The notes beneath the pieces are model-generated. The model worked only from the letters and a program-made list of their open reading frames with translations, was not told the origin of the DNA and did not search any database. From Azohydromonas lata NBRC 102462 (lineage in GTDB: Bacteria; Pseudomonadota; Gammaproteobacteria; Burkholderiales; Burkholderiaceae_C): DNA of 64,000 nucleotides. The stretch is taken from contig NZ_BCTC01000005.1 of assembly GCF_001571085.1 (NCBI RefSeq), positions 62,001-126,000 on the forward strand. Direction: 5' to 3'. Both the position numbers and the translations under genes were made by a program. Shown piece by piece: positions 40,482 to 49,004 of this stretch. Each line of letters starts with the position of its first letter. Position 1 is the stretch's first letter.

Positions 40482-41411
40482 ATGGGCTTTTTCCTTGAAA
40501 CCCTGATCGGCGGCCTGATGGTGGGCATGCTGTACGCGCTGGTGGCCCTGGGCTTCGTGCTCATCTTCAAGGCCAGCGGCGTCTTCAACTTCGCGCAGGG
40601 CGCGATGGTGCTGTTCGCGGCCCTGGCCATGGCGCGCTTCTCGGAGTGGCTGCCGGCGTGGCTGGGCATCGAGAGCCGGCTGCTCATCAACGTGCTGGCC
40701 GGGCTGTGCGCCGCCTCGCTCATGGTGCTGGTGGCGTGGATGGTGGAGCGCTTCGTGCTGGGCAAGCTGGTCAACCAGGAGGGCATCACACTGCTCATGG
40801 CCACGCTGGGCATCGCCTACCTGATGGACGGCACGGGCCAGCTCATCTTCGGCAGCTCGACCTACAAGATCGACGTGGGCATGCCCAAGGACCCGCTGTT
40901 CGTCCTGGACAGCGTCTTCCCCGGCGGGCTGCTCATCAACCAGGAGGACCTCGCCGCCGCGGCCGTCGCCGCCGCGCTGGTGGCGGTGCTCTCGCTCTTC
41001 TTCCAGAAGACCGGCACGGGCCGCGCGCTGCGCGCCGTGGCCGACGACCACCAGGCCGCGCAATCCATCGGCATCCCGCTGTCGCGCATCTGGGTCATCG
41101 TCTGGTCGATCGCCGGCGCCGTGGCGCTGGTGGCGGCCATCATCTGGGGCTCCAAGCTGGGCGTGCAGTACTCGATTTCGCTGGTCGCGTTCAAGGCTTT
41201 CCCGGTGGTGATCCTGGGCGGGCTGACCTCGGTGCCGGGCGCCATCATCGGCGGGCTGATCATCGGCGCGGGCGAGAAGCTGTCTGAAATTTATGTCGGC
41301 CCCATGCTTGGAGGCGGCATAGAGAACTGGTTCGCCTACGTGCTGGCGCTGGGCTTCCTGCTGGTGCGGCCGCAGGGACTGTTCGGCGACCGCATCATCG
41401 ACCGCGTCTGA
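40482..41411 (+). CDS. livH: Branched-chain-type ABC transporter permease (LivH-like)
   Basis: 309-residue inner-membrane permease with about eight hydrophobic segments, beginning MGFFLETLIGGLMVGMLYALVALGFVLIFKASGVFNFAQGAMVLF, the usual LivH N-terminus. The cytoplasmic coupling region GRALRAVADDHQAAQSIGIPLSRIW is present. It lies between livG and livM on the same strand with short gaps. Confidence 0.95.
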   Translation: MGFFLETLIGGLMVGMLYALVALGFVLIFKASGVFNFAQGAMVLFAALAMARFSEWLPAWLGIESRLLINVLAGLCAASLMVLVAWMVERFVLGKLVNQEGITLLMATLGIAYLMDGTGQLIFGSSTYKIDVGMPKDPLFVLDSVFPGGLLINQEDLAAAAVAAALVAVLSLFFQKTGTGRALRAVADDHQAAQSIGIPLSRIWVIVWSIAGAVALVAAIIWGSKLGVQYSISLVAFKAFPVVILGGLTSVPGAIIGGLIIGAGEKLSEIYVGPMLGGGIENWFAYVLALGFLLVRPQGLFGDRIIDRV

Positions 41412-41424
41412 GGAAGGCCAAGCC

Positions 41425-42486
41425 ATGCTTTACCGCGAAAACGGCCAGTTCAAGCAGAGCTACGCCGCCGACCTGCAGATCTTCCCCGTGCTGCAGGACC
41501 GCGTGGCCGTGCTGGCCCTGGTGGCCTGCGCCATCTTCCTGCCCTTCGTCGCCAGCGACTACCTGCTGCGCGCGGTGCTCATTCCGTTTCTGATCCTGTC
41601 GCTGGCCGCGCTGGGCCTGAACATCCTGGTGGGCTACTGCGGGCAGATCTCGCTGGGCACGGGCGCCTTCATGGCCATCGGCGCCTACGCCGCCTACAAC
41701 CTGCACGCGCGCGTGCCCGGCATGCCGCTGCTGGTGTCGCTCATCGGCGGCGGGCTGGCGGCCACGGTGTTCGGCGTGGCCTTCGGCATCCCCAGCCTGC
41801 GCATCCGCGGCCTGTACCTCGCGGTGGCGACGCTGGCGGCGCAGTTCTTTACCGACTGGTTCACCAACCGCGTCAAGTGGGTCACCAACGACTCGGCCTC
41901 CGGCTCGGTGAGCGTGGGCGACCTGCAGTTCCTGGGCCTGGCGCTGGACACGCCCGCGCGCCGCTACCTGCTGTGCCTGGGGCTGGTGATGGTGTTCGCG
42001 CTGCTGGCCAAGAACCTGGTGCGCGGCGCCATAGGCCGGCAGTGGATGGCCATGCGTGACATGGACGTGGCCGCCGCCGTCATCGGCATCCGCCCCATCT
42101 ACGCCAAGCTCAGCGCCTTCGCGGTGAGCTCCTTCATCGTGGGCGTGGCCGGCGCCTTGTGGGGCTTCGTGCACCTGGGGAGCTGGGAGCCCGCGGCCTT
42201 CGGCCTGGAGCGCTCGCTGCAGCTGCTGTTCATGGTGATCATCGGCGGGCTGGGCTCGATCTCCGGCGCCTTCCTGGGCGCGGGCTTCATCGTGCTGCTG
42301 CCGCTGCTGCTGAACTACGCGCCGCACTGGCTGGGCCTGCCCATCTCCACGGGCACGGCCTCGCACCTGGAGCACATGATCTTCGGCGCGCTGATCGTGT
42401 TCTTCCTCATCGTCGAGCCGCACGGCCTGGCGCGGCTGTGGCTCACCGGGCGCGAGAAGCTGCGCCTGTGGCCCTTCCCGCATTGA
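41425..42486 (+). CDS. livM: Branched-chain-type ABC transporter permease (LivM-like)
   Basis: 353-residue second permease. An N-terminal charged segment of about 20 residues precedes the membrane helices. The family motifs LNILVGYCGQISLGTGAFMAIGAYAAYNL and GRQWMAMRDMDVAAAVIGIRPIYAKLSAFAVSSFIVGVAGAL are clear. It starts 13 bp after livH. Confidence 0.95.
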   Translation: MLYRENGQFKQSYAADLQIFPVLQDRVAVLALVACAIFLPFVASDYLLRAVLIPFLILSLAALGLNILVGYCGQISLGTGAFMAIGAYAAYNLHARVPGMPLLVSLIGGGLAATVFGVAFGIPSLRIRGLYLAVATLAAQFFTDWFTNRVKWVTNDSASGSVSVGDLQFLGLALDTPARRYLLCLGLVMVFALLAKNLVRGAIGRQWMAMRDMDVAAAVIGIRPIYAKLSAFAVSSFIVGVAGALWGFVHLGSWEPAAFGLERSLQLLFMVIIGGLGSISGAFLGAGFIVLLPLLLNYAPHWLGLPISTGTASHLEHMIFGALIVFFLIVEPHGLARLWLTGREKLRLWPFPH

Positions 42487-42594
42487 CCGCACCGAGCGCC
42501 CAACACCAACCGCATGGACCACGGCGCCCGCCCGTTGCGTGCGCCCCCGCTTTCCCGACCGCACAGACCAAGACACCGGAGAAGGAGACAACGC

Positions 42595-43908
42595 ATGAAG
42601 CTCAAGACTTTCGCACTGGCCGCCGCCACCGCCGCCGCCATGCTGGCCGCCCCGCTGTCCACCGTGGCCGCGCCCGCGGACCAGGGCGAGCAGTTCATCC
42701 CGCTGCTGGTCTACCGCACGGGCCAGTTCGCGCCGCTGGGCATTCCCTGGGCCGATGGCAAGCAGGACTACCTGAAACTGGTCAACGCGCGCGACGGCGG
42801 CGTCAACGGCGTGAAGCTGGTGTTCGAGGAGTGCGAGACGGCCTACGACGCGGCCAAGGGCGTGGAGTGCTACGAGCGGCTCAAGGGCAAGGGCGGCGGC
42901 GCGGCGGGGTTCGACCCGCAATCCACCGGCATCACCTTCGCCGTGACCGACAAGGCCTTCAACGACAAGGTCTCCATCGAGACCCTGGGCTACGGCCTGT
43001 CGGCCTCGGCCGACGGCACGGTGTTCGAGTGGAACTTCCCGCTGCTGGGCACCTACTGGACGGCCGCCGACGTGATGCTGCAGGACATCGCCAAGAAGGC
43101 CGGCGGCCTGAAGGGCAAGAAGATCGCCCTCGTCTACCACGACTCGCCCTACGGCAAGGAGCCCATCGCGCTGCTGCAAAAGCGCGCCGCGCGCGACGGG
43201 TTCGATCTCGCCCTCTTCCCCGTGACGCCTCCCGGCGTGGAGCAGAAATCCACCTGGCTGCAGATCCGCCAGCAGCGCCCGGAGTACGTGCTGTTCTGGA
43301 GCGCGGGCGTGATGACGCCCGCCGGCATCCGCGAAGCCCAGGCCAGCGGCTACCCGCGCGACAAGATCTACGCCATCTGGTGGGCCGGCTCCGACCACGA
43401 CGTGAAGGACTTGGGCGACGCGGCCAAGGGCTACAACGCCATCACCATCCACAACAGCGCCGCGCGCGACAAGGTCCACGACGACCTGAAGAAGTACGTC
43501 TACGACAAGGGCCAGGGCGCGTCCGCCGGCGAGATCGGCGCCATGGCGCACACGCGCGGGATGATGATCGCCATGCTGCAGGTCGAGGCCATTCGCACCG
43601 CGCAGGAGAAGTACGGCAAGGGCAAGGTCATGACGCCGGAGCAGGTGCGCTGGGGTTTCGAGAATCTCAACCTCACCGCGGAGCGCCTGAAGGCGCTGGG
43701 CTTCTCGGAAATCATGCGGCCGGTCAAGACCAGCTGCGAGAACCACATGGGCACCGACTGGGCCCGCGTGGCGCAGTGGGACGGGGCCAAGTGGAACGTC
43801 ACCAGCGACTGGTACCAGGCTGACAAGTCGCTCATTGACCCGCTGGTCAAGGAAGCCTCGGCCAAGTACGCCAAGGACAAGGGCCTCAAGGTCCGCAGCT
43901 GCAACTGA
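42595..43908 (+). CDS. livK: Periplasmic substrate-binding protein of the liv-type transporter
   Basis: 437 residues, larger than the ~370 of amino-acid LivK/LivJ. The signal peptide MKLKTFALAAATAAAMLAAPLSTVAA is followed by a type I periplasmic-binding fold (PLLVYRTGQFAPLGIPWADGKQDYLKLVNARDGGVNGVKLVFEECETAYDAAKGVECYERL). GAAGFDPQSTG replaces the usual serine-rich ligand loop. ATG 42595 has AAGGAG at 7-8 nt. The divergent ligand pocket and the ligase neighbours suggest a substrate other than Leu/Ile/Val. Confidence 0.9.
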   Translation: MKLKTFALAAATAAAMLAAPLSTVAAPADQGEQFIPLLVYRTGQFAPLGIPWADGKQDYLKLVNARDGGVNGVKLVFEECETAYDAAKGVECYERLKGKGGGAAGFDPQSTGITFAVTDKAFNDKVSIETLGYGLSASADGTVFEWNFPLLGTYWTAADVMLQDIAKKAGGLKGKKIALVYHDSPYGKEPIALLQKRAARDGFDLALFPVTPPGVEQKSTWLQIRQQRPEYVLFWSAGVMTPAGIREAQASGYPRDKIYAIWWAGSDHDVKDLGDAAKGYNAITIHNSAARDKVHDDLKKYVYDKGQGASAGEIGAMAHTRGMMIAMLQVEAIRTAQEKYGKGKVMTPEQVRWGFENLNLTAERLKALGFSEIMRPVKTSCENHMGTDWARVAQWDGAKWNVTSDWYQADKSLIDPLVKEASAKYAKDKGLKVRSCN

Positions 43909-43962
43909 CCCGGCAGCCGCCGCCGCACCTTCGCTCCACCACCGCCACGAGAGGCCCAGCCC

Positions 43963-44820
43963 ATGCTTCCTGCTGCCGCCGCCACCTCCATGCCGGCCGC
44001 CGCCGCGGCGCCCGGCGCCCAGCCGCTGCTGGACGTCAACGGCATAGAGGTCATCTACAACCAGGTGATCCTGGTGCTCAAGGGCGTCTCGCTGCGCGTG
44101 GACGAGGGCGCCATCGTGGCGCTGCTGGGCGCCAACGGCGCGGGCAAGACCACCACGCTGCGCGCCGTCTCCAATTTGCTGCGCGGCGAGCGCGGCGAGG
44201 TGACCAAGGGCGCCATCACGCTGCGCGAGCAGCGCATCGAGGCGCTCTCGCCGGCGGAGCTGGTGCGCCGCGGCGTGGTGCAGGTGATGGAGGGGCGGCA
44301 CTGCTTCGCCCACCTCACCATCGAGGAGAACCTGCTCACCGGCGCCTACACGCGCACCGACGGCAAGGCGGCCGTCGCGCGCACGCTGGAAAAGGTCTAC
44401 GACTACTTCCCGCGCCTGAAGACGCGCCGCCACTCGCAGGCCGCCTACACCTCCGGCGGCGAGCAGCAGATGTGCGCCATCGGCCGCGCGCTGATGTCCG
44501 AGCCGCGCATGGTGCTGCTGGACGAGCCGTCCATGGGCCTGGCGCCGCAGATCGTGGAGGAGGTGTTCTCCATCGTCCGCGACCTCAACCAGCGCGAGCG
44601 CGTGAGTTTTCTGCTGGCCGAGCAGAACACGCACATGGCGCTGACCTACGCCGACCACGGCTACATCCTCGAAAACGGCCGCGTGGTGATGGACGGCGCG
44701 GCGGCAGCGCTGCGCGAGAACGAGGACGTCAAGGAGTTCTATCTGGGCATGGGCGGCGGCGACCGCAAGAGCTTCAAGGACGTCAAGAGCTACAAGCGCC
44801 GCAAGCGCTGGCTGGCTTGA
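43963..44820 (+). CDS. livF: Branched-chain-type ABC transporter ATP-binding protein (LivF-like)
   Basis: Second ATPase, 285 residues. Walker A GANGAGKTT, signature YTSGGEQQMCAIGRALMSEPRMVLLDEPSMGLAPQIVEEVF, H-loop near LLAEQNTHMALTYADHGYIL. The LivF signature GVVQVMEGRHCFAHLTIEENL is present. N-terminal 20 residues are Ala/Pro-rich; the C-terminal tail KSFKDVKSYKRRKRWLA is basic. It is followed closely by the small unknown gene. Confidence 0.94.
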   Translation: MLPAAAATSMPAAAAAPGAQPLLDVNGIEVIYNQVILVLKGVSLRVDEGAIVALLGANGAGKTTTLRAVSNLLRGERGEVTKGAITLREQRIEALSPAELVRRGVVQVMEGRHCFAHLTIEENLLTGAYTRTDGKAAVARTLEKVYDYFPRLKTRRHSQAAYTSGGEQQMCAIGRALMSEPRMVLLDEPSMGLAPQIVEEVFSIVRDLNQRERVSFLLAEQNTHMALTYADHGYILENGRVVMDGAAAALRENEDVKEFYLGMGGGDRKSFKDVKSYKRRKRWLA

Positions 44821-44837
44821 TGCACCGGGGTAAAGCC

Positions 44838-45131
44838 ATGAGCGACGACCTCTTCGCCCCACCGCCCTTCCATGCCGACGAGGGGCTGCAGCGTTTGAAA
44901 CGCGAGTTGCGCGGCCTGGGGCTCACCGAGCGCGAAGGCCGCTTCGAGCGCCGCGGCCAGCCCATCGCCCGCGTGTGGCTCGACGGCGCGCAACTGCGGG
45001 CGGCCCGCGTGCGCCAGCCGGCGCGCAGCCCGCAATGGGTGGAAAAAAGCATTCAAGACCATGCCGCGCTGCGCGACTTCGTCGCCGAGCTCAAGCGCGA
45101 GCTCGCACGCTGGGGGGACCGTGATGACTGA
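44838..45131 (+). CDS. Small conserved-looking protein of unknown function in the liv/ligase operon
   Basis: 97 residues, charged, Arg-rich and mainly helical; no motif recognised. It starts at ATG 44838 with GGGG about 8 nt upstream; an ATG overlapping the livF stop (44820, MHRGKAMSDD) is an alternative. It overlaps the next gene by 8 bp, which argues that it is translated and belongs to the operon. Its position between LivF and the PaaK-like protein suggests a role with one of them, but that is only contextual. Confidence 0.6.
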   Translation: MSDDLFAPPPFHADEGLQRLKRELRGLGLTEREGRFERRGQPIARVWLDGAQLRAARVRQPARSPQWVEKSIQDHAALRDFVAELKRELARWGDRDD

Positions 45132-46395
45132 CTTCTACGACGCGCTGGAAACGCGCGAGCCGGCCGCGCGCGAGGCGGCCCTCCTGGCCGCGCTGCCCGG
45201 CGTGGTGGCGCAGGCCCAGGCGCACAGCAGCGCCGCGGCCGAGCTGCTGGCCGGCGTGGACGCGCGCGAGGTCACCAGCCGCGCGGCACTCGCGCAGTTG
45301 CCCGTGCTGCGCAAGTCCGAGCTGCTGCGCCGCCAGCGCGAGCGCCGCCATGGCGACCCCTTCGGCGGCTTCACCACCGTGGGCTGGCGCGGGCTGGCGC
45401 GGCCGCAGGGTGCGCGGCGCGTGTTCCAGTCGCCCGGGCCGATCTACGAGCCCGAGGGCCAGGCGCCGGACTGGTGGCGCATGGCGCGGGCGCTGTTCGC
45501 GGCAGGGTTCAGAAGCGGCGACTTGGTGCACAACAGCTTCAGCTACCACCTCACGCCGGCGGGCTCCATCATGGAAACCGGCGCGCACGCGCTGGGCTGC
45601 ACCGTCTTTCCCGGCGGCGTAGGCAACACCGAGCTGCAGTTGCAGGCCATGGCCGAGCTGGGCCCGCACGGCTACGTCGGCACGCCCAGCTTCCTGAAGA
45701 TCCTGCTGGAGCGCGCGGCCGAACAGCGGATCGCGCTGCCCGCCCTGGTGAAGGCGCTGGTCAGCGGCGAGGCCTGTCCGCCCTCGCTGCGCGCCTTCTT
45801 CGCCGGGCACGGCGTGCAGGCCTTCCAGTGCTACGCCACGGCCGACCTGGGGCTCATCGCCTACGAGACGGAGGCGCGCGAGGGGCTGGTGGTGGACGAG
45901 GGCGTGATCGTGGAAATCGTCCAGCCCGGTGGCAGCGAGCCCGTGGCGCCGGGCGACATCGGCGAGGTCGTCGTCACCACCCTCAACCCGGACTACCCGC
46001 TCATACGCTTTGGCACCGGCGACCTCTCCGCCGTGCTGCCGGGCGGGTGCCCAAGCGGGCGCACCAACGTGCGGCTGCGCGGCTGGCTGGGCCGCGCGGA
46101 CCAGGCCACCAAGGTGCGCGGCATGTTCGTCCATCCGGGGCAGTTGGCGCAGGTGGCGCAGCGCCACCCGGGGCTTGGGCGGCTGCGGCTGGTGGTCAGC
46201 GGCGAGCCCGCGGCCGAGCGGCTGCTGCTGCGCGTGGAAATACCGCAGGCGCAGGCACCGGCCGGAGAGTTGGCGCAGCAGCTTGCGGCCAGCGTGAGGG
46301 AAGTCACGAAGCTGCGCGCCGAAGTGGAACTCTGCGCACCGGGCAGCCTCCCAGACGACGGCAAAGTCATTGAGGACGGCCGCCGTTACGAGTAA
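45124..46395 (+). CDS. PaaK-like adenylate-forming enzyme lacking the canonical P-loop motif
   Basis: 423 residues, similar to phenylacetate-CoA ligase in length and in its later motifs: CYATADLGLIAYE (236-248), LIRFGTGDLSAV (293-304), LGRADQATKVRGMFVHPGQ (322-340). The expected SSGTTGxP-type ATP loop is replaced by FQSPGPIYEPEG (101-112), which has no Thr-Thr-Gly core. It may bind nucleotide differently, use another cofactor arrangement, or have lost adenylation. It overlaps the small gene upstream by 8 bp. I infer that it handles the same imported acid as the first ligase. Confidence 0.82.
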   Translation: MTDFYDALETREPAAREAALLAALPGVVAQAQAHSSAAAELLAGVDAREVTSRAALAQLPVLRKSELLRRQRERRHGDPFGGFTTVGWRGLARPQGARRVFQSPGPIYEPEGQAPDWWRMARALFAAGFRSGDLVHNSFSYHLTPAGSIMETGAHALGCTVFPGGVGNTELQLQAMAELGPHGYVGTPSFLKILLERAAEQRIALPALVKALVSGEACPPSLRAFFAGHGVQAFQCYATADLGLIAYETEAREGLVVDEGVIVEIVQPGGSEPVAPGDIGEVVVTTLNPDYPLIRFGTGDLSAVLPGGCPSGRTNVRLRGWLGRADQATKVRGMFVHPGQLAQVAQRHPGLGRLRLVVSGEPAAERLLLRVEIPQAQAPAGELAQQLAASVREVTKLRAEVELCAPGSLPDDGKVIEDGRRYE

Positions 46396-46497
46396 CGGTT
46401 CTTAAGTCCTCGGAGCACCTGGCCGATACGCAGCCCAGCCCGCTTGGCGGCACCCGCCGCCGCGGATAGCCTGCAGTTCCACCTTGAGGTAGTCCCG

Positions 46498-47466
46498 ATG
46501 AAAAAAATCCTGTTCGCCACCGCGGCGCTGGTCGCCGCTTCTGCCGCGCTGGCGGAGTACCCGGAAAAGCCCATCACCATCGTCGTGCCCTTCTCCGCGG
46601 GCGGGCCGACCGACAAGGTGGCGCGCGACCTGGCCGAGGCGCTGCGCGTGCCGCTCAAGGCCACCATCGTCATCGAGAACGTGGGCGGCGCCGGCGGCAC
46701 GCTGGGCACGGCCAAGGTGGCCAAGGCTGCGCCGGACGGCTACACGCTGCTGCTGCACCACATCGGCATCGCGACCGCGCCCGCGCTGTACCGCAGCCTG
46801 AGCTTCAAGCCGCTGGAGGACTTCGAGTACCTGGGCCTCATCAACGAAGTGCCCATGACCGTCATCGGCAAGCCCGGGCTGCCGGCCAACAACTGGGGCG
46901 AGCTCACCAAGTGGCTCAAGGACAACCAGGGCAAGGTCAACCTGGCGCACGCGGGCCTGGGTGCGGCCTCGCACCTGTGCGGGCTGCTGTTCCAGCAAAG
47001 CCTGAAGATGGAAATGACCACCGTGCCCTACAAGGGCACCGGCCCGGCCATGACCGACCTCATGGGCGGCCAGGTGGACCTGATGTGCGACCAGACCACC
47101 AACACCACCGCGCAGATCGCCAGCGGCAAGGTCAAGGCCTACGCCGTGACCACGCCCAAGCGGCTGGCCACGCCGACGCTGGCCAAGCTGCCCACGCTGG
47201 ACGAGTCCGGCCTCAAGGGCTTCAACGTCAGCATCTGGCACGGGCTGTACGCGCCCAAGGGCACGCCCAAGGCCGTGGCGGACAAGCTCAACACCGCGCT
47301 CAAGACGGCGCTCAAGGACCCGGGCTTCGTCAAGCGCGAGGAGGAGCTGGGCGCCGTCGTCGTGAGCGACGCGCGCACCGGCCCGGCCGAGCACAAGAAG
47401 TTCGTGGGCGACGAGATCGCCAAGTGGGGGCCGGTCATCAAGGCGGCTGGGCAGTACGCGGACTGA
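46498..47466 (+). CDS. Bug-family (tripartite tricarboxylate-type) periplasmic solute receptor
   Basis: 322 residues. Signal peptide MKKILFATAALVAASAALA, then mature EYPEKPITIVVPFSAGGPTDKVARDLAEALRVPL. The Bug signatures ENVGGAGGTLGTAKVAKAAPDGYTLLL, PYKGTGPAMTDLMGGQVDLMCDQTTNTTAQIASGKVKAYAVT and LWHGLYAPKGTPKAV-like are present. ATG 46498 has GAGGT upstream. Betaproteobacteria carry many such orphan receptors. Here it follows the ligase cluster by 102 bp, so it may bind a related organic acid. No TctA/B membrane genes are adjacent. Confidence 0.93.
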   Translation: MKKILFATAALVAASAALAEYPEKPITIVVPFSAGGPTDKVARDLAEALRVPLKATIVIENVGGAGGTLGTAKVAKAAPDGYTLLLHHIGIATAPALYRSLSFKPLEDFEYLGLINEVPMTVIGKPGLPANNWGELTKWLKDNQGKVNLAHAGLGAASHLCGLLFQQSLKMEMTTVPYKGTGPAMTDLMGGQVDLMCDQTTNTTAQIASGKVKAYAVTTPKRLATPTLAKLPTLDESGLKGFNVSIWHGLYAPKGTPKAVADKLNTALKTALKDPGFVKREEELGAVVVSDARTGPAEHKKFVGDEIAKWGPVIKAAGQYAD

Positions 47467-47492
47467 TCCCCGCCTACGCGTCTCCCATGAGC

Positions 47493-47516
47493 AAAGCCGC
47501 CCGCGGGCGGCTTTTT
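47493..47516 (+). terminator. Terminator after the Bug receptor gene
   Basis: AAAGCCGCCC (47493-47502) pairs with GGGCGGCTTT (47505-47514) and runs into TTTTT on the plus strand, 26 bp after the stop. The AAA arm would give only a short U-run for the convergent dtd transcript. Confidence 0.85.
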
Positions 47517-47542
47517 CACGTCCGCTTCAGGGACGTTCCTCG

Positions 47543-47983
47543 TCAGGCGATGTGCATGGGAATGGTCACCGGCCCGTCGTTGACCAGTTCCACCTGCATG
47601 TCCGCGCCGAAGATGCCGGCGGCCACCTGCGGGTGCCGTTCGCGCGCGAGCTGCAGCACGCGCCCGTAGAGCTGCCGGCCCAGCTCGGCCGGCGCCGCGC
47701 CAGTGAAGCTCGGCCGGTTGCCGCCGCTGGTGTCGGCCGCCAGCGTGAACTGCGAAACGATGAGCAGGCCGCCGCCCACGTCCTGCACGCTGCGGTTCAT
47801 CTTGCCGGCCTCGTCGCTGAACACGCGCAGCTTCAGCAGCTTGTCCACCAGCTTCACGGCCTGCGCCTCGCCGTCCGCGGGTTGGGCGCACACCAGCACC
47901 AGCAGGCCCTGGGCGATCTCGCCCACGGTGTCGCCGGCCACCTGCACGCGGGCGCGGTGCACGCGCTGAATCAAGGCGATCAC
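47543..47983 (-). CDS. dtd: D-aminoacyl-tRNA deacylase
   Basis: Hydrolyses D-amino acids (and Gly-tRNA-Ala) from mischarged tRNAs. 146 residues. The N-terminus [15 protein letters not shown], the [17 protein letters not shown] active-site motif and the Gly-cisPro-type end [11 protein letters not shown] are clear. The start is GTG at 47983, overlapping the stop of the upstream transporter (GTGA), which indicates coupling. Confidence 0.95.
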   Translation of the reverse strand: MIALIQRVHRARVQVAGDTVGEIAQGLLVLVCAQPADGEAQAVKLVDKLLKLRVFSDEAGKMNRSVQDVGGGLLIVSQFTLAADTSGGNRPSFTGAAPAELGRQLYGRVLQLARERHPQVAAGIFGADMQVELVNDGPVTIPMHIA

Positions 47984-48879
47984 GAAGCCACGCTCCTTTG
48001 CTCGTCCATCACGTCCTGCGCCTCCACGTCGCTGGACAGCAGCTGGATGCTGGCGCGCAGGCCCGGCACGGCGTCCATGAGGGCGCGCTCCACGTCGCCG
48101 CGCATGGCTGCGGCGCGGCCCAGGGGCCACTCGGCCGGCAGGTGCAGGTGCAGGTCCACGAAGCGGCGCTGGCCGGCGCGGCGCGTGGCCACGTGGTCGA
48201 AGCGCACCTGCGGGCTGCGGAAACGCTGCAGCGTCGCGTCGATGCGGGCCTGGTCCTGCGGGTCCAGCGCGTGGTCCATCAGCCCATCGGCCGAACGCCT
48301 CAGGAGCGACAGCGCCTCGCGCACGATGTTCAGCGCCACGCCTATGGCCAGCACCGGGTCCAGCCACAGCCAGCCGGTGAAGTGCACGGCGATGAGGCCG
48401 CCCACCACGCCGGCGGAGGTCCACACGTCGGTGAAGAGGTGGCGTGCATCGGCCTCCAGCGCCATGGAGCGGTGCTCGCGCGCCTTGCGCAGCATGGCCC
48501 AGGCCAGCACGCCGTTGAGCGCGGAGCTGACCACGGACAGCAGCACGCCCGCGCCCAGCCCTTCCAGCGGCTGCGGGTGCAGCAGCCGCTGCACGGCGGC
48601 GTAGACGATGGCCAGCGCCGCCACGAGGATGAGCACGCCCTCGAAGCCGCTGGAGAAGTACTCGGCCTTGTGGTGGCCGTAAGGGTGTTCCTCGTCCGGC
48701 GGCTGCGCGGCCAGCGTGACCATGGCCAGCGCGAAGCTGGCGCCGGCCAGGTTGACCAGCGACTCCAGTGCGTCCGACAGCAGGCCCACCGAGCCGGTGA
48801 ACCACCACGCCAGCGTCTTCAGGGCGATGGTGACCACCGCCACGCCCACCGAAATCTTCAGATAGCTGCTGACCTGCAT
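47980..48879 (-). CDS. Cation diffusion facilitator family metal transporter
   Basis: Proton-driven metal efflux protein, 299 residues, about six membrane segments and a C-terminal cytoplasmic metallochaperone-like domain. The second site A pair is canonical in TM5 (H147, D151 in [11 protein letters not shown]). In TM2 the usual Asp/His-x3-Asp reads E39-x3-N43 ([14 protein letters not shown]), preceded by D36. The site B region [13 protein letters not shown] is typical. The metal therefore cannot be predicted safely. It is cotranscribed with dtd. Confidence 0.88.
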   Translation of the reverse strand: MQVSSYLKISVGVAVVTIALKTLAWWFTGSVGLLSDALESLVNLAGASFALAMVTLAAQPPDEEHPYGHHKAEYFSSGFEGVLILVAALAIVYAAVQRLLHPQPLEGLGAGVLLSVVSSALNGVLAWAMLRKAREHRSMALEADARHLFTDVWTSAGVVGGLIAVHFTGWLWLDPVLAIGVALNIVREALSLLRRSADGLMDHALDPQDQARIDATLQRFRSPQVRFDHVATRRAGQRRFVDLHLHLPAEWPLGRAAAMRGDVERALMDAVPGLRASIQLLSSDVEAQDVMDEQRSVAS

Positions 48880-49004
48880 GGCGTGATTCTCAGCGTGCGC
48901 GCGCGCCGGCCGCGGGACGCTGCGGGTTTCATGCGCGCCCGCGGCTCACGGCAAACGCGCGGCCTCCGGGCTTTGAGGCTTGGGGCTGCCTTCTTGGAGC
49001 CGTC

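Noticed and set aside
41395-44862. 1155-residue open frame antisense to livM, livK and livF
   Set aside because: Antisense to three real genes, His/Gln/Arg-rich, no recognisable domain.
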